A DNA stretch of 15,272 bases, from assembly GCA_964346185.1 (NCBI GenBank), contig CAYFTR010000036.1, positions 1-15,272 of the forward strand, read 5' to 3'. This stretch comes from JAAYJS01 sp964346185. Its GTDB lineage: Bacteria; Bacillota; Clostridia; Eubacteriales; Eubacteriaceae. Below, piece after piece: positions 1-5,649 of the stretch (the first letter of the stretch is position 1; each line of letters opens with the position of its first letter). The notes below the pieces were generated by a model that searched no databases, was not told where the DNA came from, and saw only the letters and a list, made by a program, of their open reading frames with translations. Both the position numbers and the translations under genes were made by a program.

Positions 1-1
1 G

Positions 2-289
2 TCTTATATAAATAATGAATATTTGTCTAACTTAATTTGACAAAGCAAAAAATATAAAACATTACCCATAATTGCCTCACTTCCCGATAAATGCTTATAT
101 TCTGATTGTGCCTTTAAAGATTTATCGTTATTACAAGAAGAATTCTATGCAATAAATCTTTATCAATACAATTTTTCTGTTGAAGAAAGAATAGAAGCTA
201 TTAAGCTATTATTATACAAAAATGACTTACTTACGATCAGAAATATTATTGATGAACTGGGCATTAGTAAAAAAACATGTTTAAGTGAT
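2..289 (+). pseudogene. In-frame upstream part of the PRD regulator (helix-turn-helix), interrupted by TGA
   Basis: The frame of the gene at 290 stays open back to a TGA at 38-40. From about 176 it encodes a typical helix-turn-helix: SVEERIEAIKLLLYKN, then TIRNIIDELGISKKTCLSDM running into the ATG at 290. I read every codon from 41 to 289: there is no ATG, GTG or TTG, only a CTG at 257 inside the helix-turn-helix. Before the TGA, the same frame reads SYINNEYLSNLI, which resembles the middle of a first helix-turn-helix as found in two-HTH regulators of this family. The simplest reading is a gene inactivated by a nonsense change. A sequencing error, or a frameshift to the left of the window, would also fit. 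The window edge prevents seeing the true start. Confidence 0.55.
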
Positions 290-1930
290 ATGCAAAAAGT
301 ACTGGAACATTTAAGTGAAAAAGGTGTTTATTATAAAATCTCAAATAAAGGCTATAGTTTGGAAATTACTGAGTCATTTAGACGAGATCAGTTAATTGCA
401 TTTATGCATTCAAGATTACAAATTATGGGTAGTTATAATTTTTCTTCCGGTCTGGACGTTTGGATTTCAAAACAATTAGAATTTCACAAAACGGTTGATA
501 ACTTAATTCCCATCATTTTGGATTGGCAAACCGAGTGTCGTATTAGTATTGATGGCGTTCAATTAGATCAGCTTTTATGGGTAGTTTCAGTCATTATTAT
601 GCGATTTAATAACAGATACATCCTAAAAAATTTCCCGTCATTACATAAAGCAAAAAATTTTTATCTTGCAGCAAATTTAATGAAAAAGTTAGATATTTTA
701 CTTAAAGGCTCTTTTACAAAAGCTGAGGTGAATTTTCTTGCAACGTATTTAGATGGTTTAAGATTAATCTCTGAAAACAACAGCATTATAGGTAATGTTC
801 CACTGGATATGGTTTTTCAACCTTTTTTAATGAATATTTCGAAGCAAATTAATTTAAATCTTTCGAATGATCACATTTTAATTGCTAACCTCATATCTCA
901 TACAAAAAGATCATTATCAGTGTTGATTTCAGATTCATCTTGCGAAATTTTGATGTTAAATGAATTGAAAAATGAATATCAAAAATTATATCAAGCAATA
1001 TGTGACAATATTTATATTTTAGAACATAGTTTTCGCTTTTTATATAATGATAAAGAAATTATGTATCTCATGTTGCATTTGGTTGCGGCAATTAATAGAA
1101 AACTCCAACTGGATAACGAGATAAGATTTCTAATTGTATGTGACTCAAGGATATCCGTATGCACTTATTTAAAAGAAACCATCTCTTACTATTACAACGC
1201 CTCATCAGTTGAAACCATTTCTTCCTATAACCTTTTTGAGTATTTAAATGATACGGATTTGCAACCTGATATCATTATTGCAACAAATCCCATTAAGATT
1301 GAGAACACACCGGTAGTTTACATTTCTGTACCACTGCAACTAAATGACATCATTCATATCCAAGAAGAAATCTTTTCTATAAAAAAATTCAGCACACATA
1401 CATTGCATTCAAAAGATGAAATTTCCTCGGAAGTTAATTGTTTTAATACAAAACCTACATGTAAAATTAATACCGTTATTAAAAATAATCTAATTCAATT
1501 AGATGTAGATACATTGTGTTGGGAGTCATCAATTAGATATGGAGCCAATATTCTTTACGAAGCCGGTTTAGTTTGTAGAAATTTTGTTGATGCTCTATTA
1601 AAAAACATAGAAAAAAACGGACCCTATTTTGTTTTCTGGAAAGGTGTTGCTCTCTCCCATACTGCTACTGATTTTAACTCAAGTGAATCCGCAATTGCAG
1701 CCAGCTTTATCCGCTTAAAAACACCCGTCTATTCCGGACATGAAAAAAATGACCCTGTAAAATACATTATTACATTATCCGAATTTGATACAGAAAAATA
1801 TTACAATGAATTTAGCCGTATCATTAGTTTTTGTTCTAACCGAGAGGTTTTTTTCAACTCGATCAAGCAAATACTGTTGGCGAAGCCTATCATATCATTG
1901 AAAACTTCAAATAATAAATTTATAAAATGA
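290..1930 (+). CDS. PRD-containing PTS-regulated transcription regulator (MtlR/LicR type), 5' end probably broken
   Basis: This is the main part of a PTS-phosphorylated regulator that would switch sugar-uptake genes. The order seen is the tail of a helix-turn-helix (residues 1-27), PRD1 (about 70-165), PRD2 (about 172-275), an EIIB-like domain (about 280-340, with Cys284 in LIVCDSR) and a C-terminal EIIA type-2 domain (about 395-535, with His457 in GVALSHTA). PRD2 keeps both expected histidines (His204 in LISHTKR, His263 in LMLHLVAAINR). In PRD1 the equivalent positions appear to be Ser100 and Tyr153. ATG 290 is the first usable start but lies inside the DNA-binding domain, so a protein starting here should not bind DNA normally. 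The gene ends in TGA. It is much more AT-rich than the purine genes: positions 661-720 contain only 14 G or C. The sugar controlled is unknown. Family assignment is firm; whether the gene works is doubtful. Confidence 0.8.
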   Translation: MQKVLEHLSEKGVYYKISNKGYSLEITESFRRDQLIAFMHSRLQIMGSYNFSSGLDVWISKQLEFHKTVDNLIPIILDWQTECRISIDGVQLDQLLWVVSVIIMRFNNRYILKNFPSLHKAKNFYLAANLMKKLDILLKGSFTKAEVNFLATYLDGLRLISENNSIIGNVPLDMVFQPFLMNISKQINLNLSNDHILIANLISHTKRSLSVLISDSSCEILMLNELKNEYQKLYQAICDNIYILEHSFRFLYNDKEIMYLMLHLVAAINRKLQLDNEIRFLIVCDSRISVCTYLKETISYYYNASSVETISSYNLFEYLNDTDLQPDIIIATNPIKIENTPVVYISVPLQLNDIIHIQEEIFSIKKFSTHTLHSKDEISSEVNCFNTKPTCKINTVIKNNLIQLDVDTLCWESSIRYGANILYEAGLVCRNFVDALLKNIEKNGPYFVFWKGVALSHTATDFNSSESAIAASFIRLKTPVYSGHEKNDPVKYIITLSEFDTEKYYNEFSRIISFCSNREVFFNSIKQILLAKPIISLKTSNNKFIK

Positions 1931-2009
1931 CAAAAATGTTTTCATCAACCATAATTAAAAGTTAACTATCATCTGACTTGAATAAAGTAAGGCTTTAGGC
2001 AAGTATTAT

Positions 2010-2034
2010 ATGTTGCCAAGCAACAACATTTTTT
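2010..2034 (+). terminator. Possible weak terminator after the PRD regulator
   Basis: A short stem can form in two ways: TGTTGC (2011-2016) with GCAACA (2020-2025), or ATGTTG (2010-2015) with CAACAT (2024-2029). The second pairing runs straight into a T-run at 2029-2034. Only six base pairs are available, so this is weak. The stronger hairpin at 2110-2148 could do the same job. Confidence 0.35.
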
Positions 2035-2109
2035 AAGTTCTCAAAGTAATTCTTCCAAATATTTATATGAGTGAATTCTGCGGTTTATCACCAGACATAC
2101 CGACAATAC

Positions 2110-2148
2110 AAAAACCGGATTAATACACCTGTATTAAATCCGGTTTTT
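2110..2148. terminator. Two-way terminator between the regulator and the phosphopantetheinyl transferase
   Basis: The arm at 2110-2127 (AAAAACCGGATTAATACA) pairs with 2130-2148 (TGTATTAAATCCGGTTTTT), with one bulged base and a very short loop. The A-run on one side and T-run on the other give a U-tail on either strand. It can end transcripts of the plus-strand regulator and of the minus-strand transferase. The stem contains the transferase's stop codon (2120-2122) and last codons. Confidence 0.8.
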
Positions 2149-2692
2149 GATTCGGTTCACTGCATATAGCCATTCGATAGTGTTGTTTCCAGGCTAGCCC
2201 GTACAATTCGATTTGGCTCATCGGAATGCCTTCCTGAAAGACGGTACAACGTCGCTCGTTTTTTCCGATTTTAAAATAATTCATCGGCAAGGCGAAGCCC
2301 AACCCCGTATACTTCATGTAGCTTTCTTTTTTCGTCCATAAATCATAAAAGCAATCGTGTTGATTGTATACGGAAGTCTGCTTAAGTTCTCTTACTTCTT
2401 CTTCGTTAAATACTCTTTGTGCAATCGCCATGACATCTTTATCCGTATCGATTTTTTGTAAATCGAAACCGACAACTCTGTCGGAGATGGCAATGCCCAC
2501 ATAATCGCCGGAATGACTGGTGTTGTAGTGAAGTCCCTCTATGTTTTCGATATAGGGCTTTCCGTAAGGGTTCTTTTTAATGATCGGCTCTTGTGTATAG
2601 CCTTTATTTTTGAGTATTCCGGAAAGCAGATTTTTTGCAACTTTGCTCTTATTTTCCGTTTCTTTTTTAGTGGTGATATATATTTCTAGCAT
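2120..2692 (-). CDS. Sfp-type 4'-phosphopantetheinyl transferase
   Basis: Moves the 4'-phosphopantetheine arm of coenzyme A onto a serine of carrier proteins (acyl, peptidyl or aryl carrier), turning apo- into holo-protein in the cytoplasm. Family landmarks are in order: GKPYIENIEGLHYNTSHSGD (44-63), matching the usual P-x-F-N-x-SHS block; VVGFDLQKI (73-81) with the metal-binding Asp77; and LWTKKESYMKYTG (118-130) with Glu123 and Lys127. The position two after Asp77 is Gln79 where Sfp has Glu. The length, 190 residues, is short for Sfp itself (about 220) but normal for compact relatives. ATG at 2692 is preceded at 8 bases by AGGAG. No carrier protein or synthase gene lies nearby, so its partner is not visible; it may serve the fatty-acid carrier protein. 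Transcribed away from the Fe-S gene and ends in the two-way terminator. Confidence 0.9.
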   Translation of the reverse strand: MLEIYITTKKETENKSKVAKNLLSGILKNKGYTQEPIIKKNPYGKPYIENIEGLHYNTSHSGDYVGIAISDRVVGFDLQKIDTDKDVMAIAQRVFNEEEVRELKQTSVYNQHDCFYDLWTKKESYMKYTGLGFALPMNYFKIGKNERRCTVFQEGIPMSQIELYGLAWKQHYRMAICSEPNQKPDLIQVY

Positions 2693-2695
2693 TTT

Positions 2696-2719
2696 ATCAC
2701 TCCTTTACTTTTTAGTGAT
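2696..2719 (-). promoter_or_regulatory. Small hairpin overlapping the ribosome binding site of the transferase gene
   Basis: On the minus strand, ATCACT (2719-2714) can pair with AGTGAT (2701-2696) across a 12-base loop. The AGGAG ribosome binding site spans the end of the loop and the start of the right arm, so a folded leader could hide it. The stem is only six pairs, and this may be chance. Confidence 0.3.
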
Positions 2720-2753
2720 GAGTCGGTGTTTTTCCTCCAACAGCATACACGAC

Positions 2754-2782
2754 TTCGTGAAAATCTCCGTATTCTTTATAAA
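2754..2782 (+). promoter_or_regulatory. Weak candidate promoter for the small Fe-S protein gene
   Basis: A good -10 box, TATAAA (2777-2782), lies 37 bases upstream of the ATG at 2819. Seventeen bases before it is TTCGTG (2754-2759), a poor -35 match. A later AT-rich stretch (about 2790-2800) could serve instead. The divergent arrangement means a promoter must lie in this 126-base gap, but the exact hexamers are uncertain. Confidence 0.3.
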
Positions 2783-2818
2783 AATTCTATGTTAAAATAT
2801 TTCGGAAAGGAGATAACC

Positions 2819-3013
2819 ATGAATACAATTGACGCAACCGATCTTTACGAATACCTCCCTCACAGCAATTGCAAACGATGCGGCGAGGAGAATTGCATGG
2901 CTTTTGCTGTAAAGTTGATGGCGGGCGAAGCCCTTTTGTCCCGTTGCGGTCCTTTACGGCTTAAAGCACAGGAGCAAAACTTAAAAGCCCTGAAGGCCAT
3001 GTTACATCAATAG
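2819..3013 (+). CDS. Small 4Fe-4S domain protein, 64 residues
   Basis: A short protein consisting of one Fe-S domain and a C-terminal helix. The cysteines are C18-x2-C21-x4-C26-x16-C43, within LPHSNCKRCGEENCMAFAVK and SRCGPL. This matches the four-cysteine domain (Pfam FeS, PF04060) at the N-terminus of the large corrinoid Fe-S protein subunit of CO dehydrogenase/acetyl-CoA synthase and near the start of RnfB. It probably binds one 4Fe-4S cluster, but those large partners are absent here, so the role is unknown; electron transfer or cluster sensing are guesses. I chose ATG 2819 because it follows GGAAAGGAGATAACC, an excellent ribosome binding site. A GTG at 2726 would add 31 residues unlike any domain and has no such site. 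It ends 13 bases from the convergent ymdB gene, with no terminator seen between them. Confidence 0.8.
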   Translation: MNTIDATDLYEYLPHSNCKRCGEENCMAFAVKLMAGEALLSRCGPLRLKAQEQNLKALKAMLHQ

Positions 3014-3026
3014 GGTCTCCAATTCT

Positions 3027-3809
3027 CTAATCAAAAATACGGTAGATCCGCTCAATGCTTACCGCACGATTTGTTTTGTCATCTACCTGTATGCATACAC
3101 CGTTTAATTGCCACGGCTTGCTTTTTTCCTGTTTAAAATGACGGTTTATTTTGGTTAAACTGTTGTTGATAACAACATCTTTCCCGACACCGATGACACC
3201 GTTTAAGGCACCGGTCATTCCGAGATCGGTAATGTAAGCGGTGCCGCCCGCCAACACTCTGGCATCTGCCGTTTGCACATGGGTATGGGTCCCCACCACG
3301 GCGGTTGCCTTTGTGTCCATAAAGTAACCGAAAGCAATTTTTTCCGCGGTTGCTTCCGCATGAAGATCAATCAACAAAATATCGCTGTTTTTTTTAATTT
3401 CCGGATAAAGGGTGTTCATCGTATAAAAACAAGGCATCAACGCCGGCATCAACGCATCGCCGATTAAGTTGACAACGGCAACGGTTTTCCCGCATTTTTC
3501 AAAATAAGCCACACCTCTCCCCGGACAAGGTTCGGGGTAATTGAGGGGTCGAACAATCTGAGGGTAGTTGTCGATATAGTTTTCCGTTTCCAATTGGTCC
3601 CACGCATGGTTGCCGAGGGTAATGGCATCGACCGGCAATTGCAGCATTTCCTGAGCGTTTTTTTCGGTGATGCCCCTGCCGCCGGACAGGTTTTCGCCGT
3701 TTATTACAACAAAGTCCGCCTTAAATTCCTCGACAAGGGCGGATAGTTGCTCTTTTAAAAGGGTACGCCCCGGGGTGCTGCACACGTCTCCGATCATAAG
3801 TATGTTCAC
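3027..3809 (-). CDS. ymdB: YmdB-family metallophosphoesterase
   Basis: A cytoplasmic dinuclear-metal phosphoesterase of the YmdB family (Pfam YmdB, PF13277). In Bacillus subtilis the homologue influences biofilm and motility decisions, and relatives hydrolyse 2',3'-cyclic nucleotides. Visible motifs: ILMIGDVCSTPGR (3-15, metal-binding Asp8), VVINGENLSGGRGIT (34-48, with Glu39 and Asn40), GNHAWD (66-71), DLHAEATAEK (148-157) and VGTHTHVQTAD (172-182, with His175 and His177). All key positions are present. I start it at the GTG codon at 3809-3807, which follows GGAGGAACCA. This gives 260 residues, close to the 264 of B. subtilis; a longer reading from 3902 would run back into rny and adds 31 residues of no domain. 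It lies 52 bases after rny, the usual Firmicute pairing, and is probably cotranscribed with it through the hairpin at 3826-3854. Confidence 0.93.
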   Translation of the reverse strand: MNILMIGDVCSTPGRTLLKEQLSALVEEFKADFVVINGENLSGGRGITEKNAQEMLQLPVDAITLGNHAWDQLETENYIDNYPQIVRPLNYPEPCPGRGVAYFEKCGKTVAVVNLIGDALMPALMPCFYTMNTLYPEIKKNSDILLIDLHAEATAEKIAFGYFMDTKATAVVGTHTHVQTADARVLAGGTAYITDLGMTGALNGVIGVGKDVVINNSLTKINRHFKQEKSKPWQLNGVCIQVDDKTNRAVSIERIYRIFD

Positions 3810-3825
3810 TGGTTCCTCCAAATAA

Positions 3826-3854
3826 ATAAAGGGAGATTGTATCTCCCCCTTTAT
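3826..3854 (-). terminator. Hairpin between rny and ymdB (attenuator, partial terminator or processing site)
   Basis: ATAAAGGGAGAT (3826-3837) pairs with ATCTCCCCCTTTAT (3841-3854) around a three-base loop, with two extra C bases bulged. In the minus-strand transcript the stem is followed by an interrupted U-rich tail (TTTATTTATTT) and then the ymdB ribosome binding site. It could lower ymdB relative to rny or mark a processing site. Confidence 0.55.
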
Positions 3855-3861
3855 GTCATAT

Positions 3862-5403
3862 TTATTTTGCGTATTCCACTGCTCTGGTTTCCCGAATAAC
3901 ATTTACTTTGATATTACCGGGATATTCCATCTCGGATTCTATCTTCTTAGCGATGTCGCGGGACAGCATTACCATGTTGGTATCGTCGACGGAGTCGGGT
4001 TTTACCATGACTCTTACTTCTCGACCTGCCTGAATAGCAAAAGATTTTTCTACGCCATCAAATGATGTTGCAATGTTTTCCAAGTCTTCCAATCGTTTAA
4101 CATAAGAAACCAGGGTTTCTCTTCTGGCGCCGGGTCTTGCCGCCGATATGGCATCCGCCGCCTGAATAAGAATAGCTTCTATTGTTGTTGTTTCGCAATC
4201 TCCGTGGTGAGATGCAACTGCCGATATGACATTTCGATTTTCTTTGTATTTCTTTAAAATGTTAACACCGATTTCAACGTGATTGCCTTCGATTTCGTGG
4301 TCCAAGGCTTTACCGATGTCGTGTAATAAACCCGCTCTCTTTGCAATTTTTGCATTGAGTCCCAATTCGGAGGCCATAATACCTGCTAGATGAGATACTT
4401 CGATGGCATGCTTTAAGACATTTTGCCCGTAGGATGTACGGTATTTTAATCGTCCCAGTAATTTAATCACTTCGGGGTGCAATCCGTGAACACCGGTATC
4501 GTAGCTGGCTTGTTCGCCTGCTTCTTTAATGATACTGTCCATTTCCTTCTCGGATTTGTGAAAGAGTTCTTCGATTCTGGTCGGGTGGATCCGACCGTCT
4601 ACAATCAGTTTTTCCAGAGTAATTCGGGCAATTTCCCGTCTGATCGGGTCAAAGCCGGATAATATAACCGCTTCTGGTGTGTCATCAATTATTAAATCGA
4701 TGCCTGTTAAATTCTCTAAGGTTCTGATGTTGCGACCTTCTCGACCGATGATACGCCCTTTCATTTCGTCATTGGGTAGGTTGACAACCGTTATGGTGTT
4801 TTCTGCGATATGGTCGGCCGCACAACGTTGCACCGTCAAAGCAATGAGCTCCTTGGCTTTTTTGTCCGCCGTGTTTTTGGCTTCTTCTTCCATTTCGCGA
4901 ATCATTTTGGCCATTTCCGTCTGGGTTTCTTTTCGTGCATTCTCCATGATGATGTCGCGGGCTTCTTCTTCGCTTAACTCAGAGATACGTTGAAGTTCTT
5001 GCTTTTGTTCCTCGTATAAAGACTCAATTTCATTTTGTCTTTTTTCTAAATCACGATTCTTTCTTTCGAGCTTCTCTTGGTTTCTATCTAAATTTGCAGA
5101 TTTTCTGTCTAGATTTTCTTCTTTTTGTACCAAACGCTTTTCTGTTTTTTGGAGTTCCGATGCCCGTTCCCTGTTTTCTTTTTCCAGGGCGTCCTTCATT
5201 GCTATTGCTTCTTCTTTCGCATTGAAAAGAATTTCTTTCTTTTGGGCTTCGCTTTCTCGATTGGCGTCGCTGATTATCTTCTTTGCTACTTCTTCGGCAT
5301 TATTTAATTTGCCTTCGGCAATATTTTTTCTCACTAGGAAGCCGGCTACCGCGGCTAACGGAATACACAAAACTAATAGAATAATATATGGTATGGCACT
5401 CAC
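3862..5403 (-). CDS. rny: Ribonuclease Y
   Basis: Membrane-anchored endoribonuclease that starts mRNA decay and processes operon transcripts in many Firmicutes. Domain order is complete: a membrane segment (about 5-24), a long charged coiled coil (about 28-200), a KH RNA-binding domain with the signature GRIIGREGRNIRTLE (216-230), and an HD phosphohydrolase domain with His332 and the catalytic pair His361-Asp362 in LLHDIGKALDHE. The length is 513 residues against 520 in B. subtilis. The start is GTG at 5403-5401, directly after AAGAAAGTGAG; this is a weak ribosome binding site with little spacing, but no better start keeps the membrane segment. It has its own promoter (5448-5476), is separated from the purine operon by a hairpin, and is followed by ymdB. 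Nothing is missing. Confidence 0.96.
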   Translation of the reverse strand: MSAIPYIILLVLCIPLAAVAGFLVRKNIAEGKLNNAEEVAKKIISDANRESEAQKKEILFNAKEEAIAMKDALEKENRERASELQKTEKRLVQKEENLDRKSANLDRNQEKLERKNRDLEKRQNEIESLYEEQKQELQRISELSEEEARDIIMENARKETQTEMAKMIREMEEEAKNTADKKAKELIALTVQRCAADHIAENTITVVNLPNDEMKGRIIGREGRNIRTLENLTGIDLIIDDTPEAVILSGFDPIRREIARITLEKLIVDGRIHPTRIEELFHKSEKEMDSIIKEAGEQASYDTGVHGLHPEVIKLLGRLKYRTSYGQNVLKHAIEVSHLAGIMASELGLNAKIAKRAGLLHDIGKALDHEIEGNHVEIGVNILKKYKENRNVISAVASHHGDCETTTIEAILIQAADAISAARPGARRETLVSYVKRLEDLENIATSFDGVEKSFAIQAGREVRVMVKPDSVDDTNMVMLSRDIAKKIESEMEYPGNIKVNVIRETRAVEYAK

Positions 5404-5447
5404 CTCACTTTCTTTAAATTTAGTTTAAATACAAATTAATCTTATTT

Positions 5448-5476
5448 ATTTTATACCTTTTCCACCAAACTGTCAA
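5448..5476 (-). promoter_or_regulatory. Sigma-A-type promoter of rny-ymdB
   Basis: On the minus strand a perfect TTGACA (5476-5471) is followed after 17 bases by TAAAAT (5453-5448); the overlapping TATAAA gives a 15-base spacing. The predicted transcript starts near 5441, about 38 bases before the rny GTG. This is the clearest promoter in the window and suggests rny is expressed independently of the purine genes. Confidence 0.75.
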
Positions 5477-5490
5477 GTAGATCGGTGAGA

Positions 5491-5521
5491 CCCGTATTGG
5501 CTGAAGTGTCGTTTTTACGGG
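5491..5521. repeat. Inverted repeat just upstream of the rny promoter
   Basis: CCCGTA (5491-5496) and TACGGG (5516-5521) form an inverted repeat with a 19-base gap, ending 15 bases upstream of the -35 box on the minus strand. It could be a protein-binding site or chance. The gap is too long for a convincing terminator. Confidence 0.3.
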
Positions 5522-5592
5522 GATATACGCCTTTAAGAATTAAATATCCATATAACATTAAATGCTTATTAAGACAACTTTTTAACGCAATA

Positions 5593-5633
5593 TTATAAAG
5601 CCTTTTCAGCAGTCAAAGGCTTCTGAAAAGGCT
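5593..5633 (-). terminator. Terminator after purD, with two competing stems
   Basis: AGCCTTTTCAG (5599-5609) pairs perfectly with CTGAAAAGGCT (5623-5633), an 11-pair stem with a 13-base loop, 16 bases after the purD stop on the minus strand. The RNA continues as TTTATAATATT, a broken U-tail. A second copy of AAGCCTTT, the complement of 5615-5622, can instead pair with the same downstream arm (5598-5605). Confidence 0.65.
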
Positions 5634-5649
5634 CCGATAGTGTCTACAA

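Noticed and set aside
38..40. TGA read as tryptophan or selenocysteine in the regulator
   Set aside because: The same gene ends in TGA and uses TGG for Trp, purM ends in TGA, and no selenocysteine-type structure or reason for one is apparent in a regulator.
2707..2749. 13-codon ATG-to-TAA mini-frame (MLLEEKHRLITKK) on the minus strand before the transferase, suggestive of a leader peptide
   Set aside because: No ribosome binding site, no run of a regulatory amino acid and no terminator structure to control.
2726..2818. GTG start giving a 95-residue form of the Fe-S protein
   Set aside because: The added 31 residues show no domain and no good ribosome binding site, while the ATG at 2819 has an excellent one.
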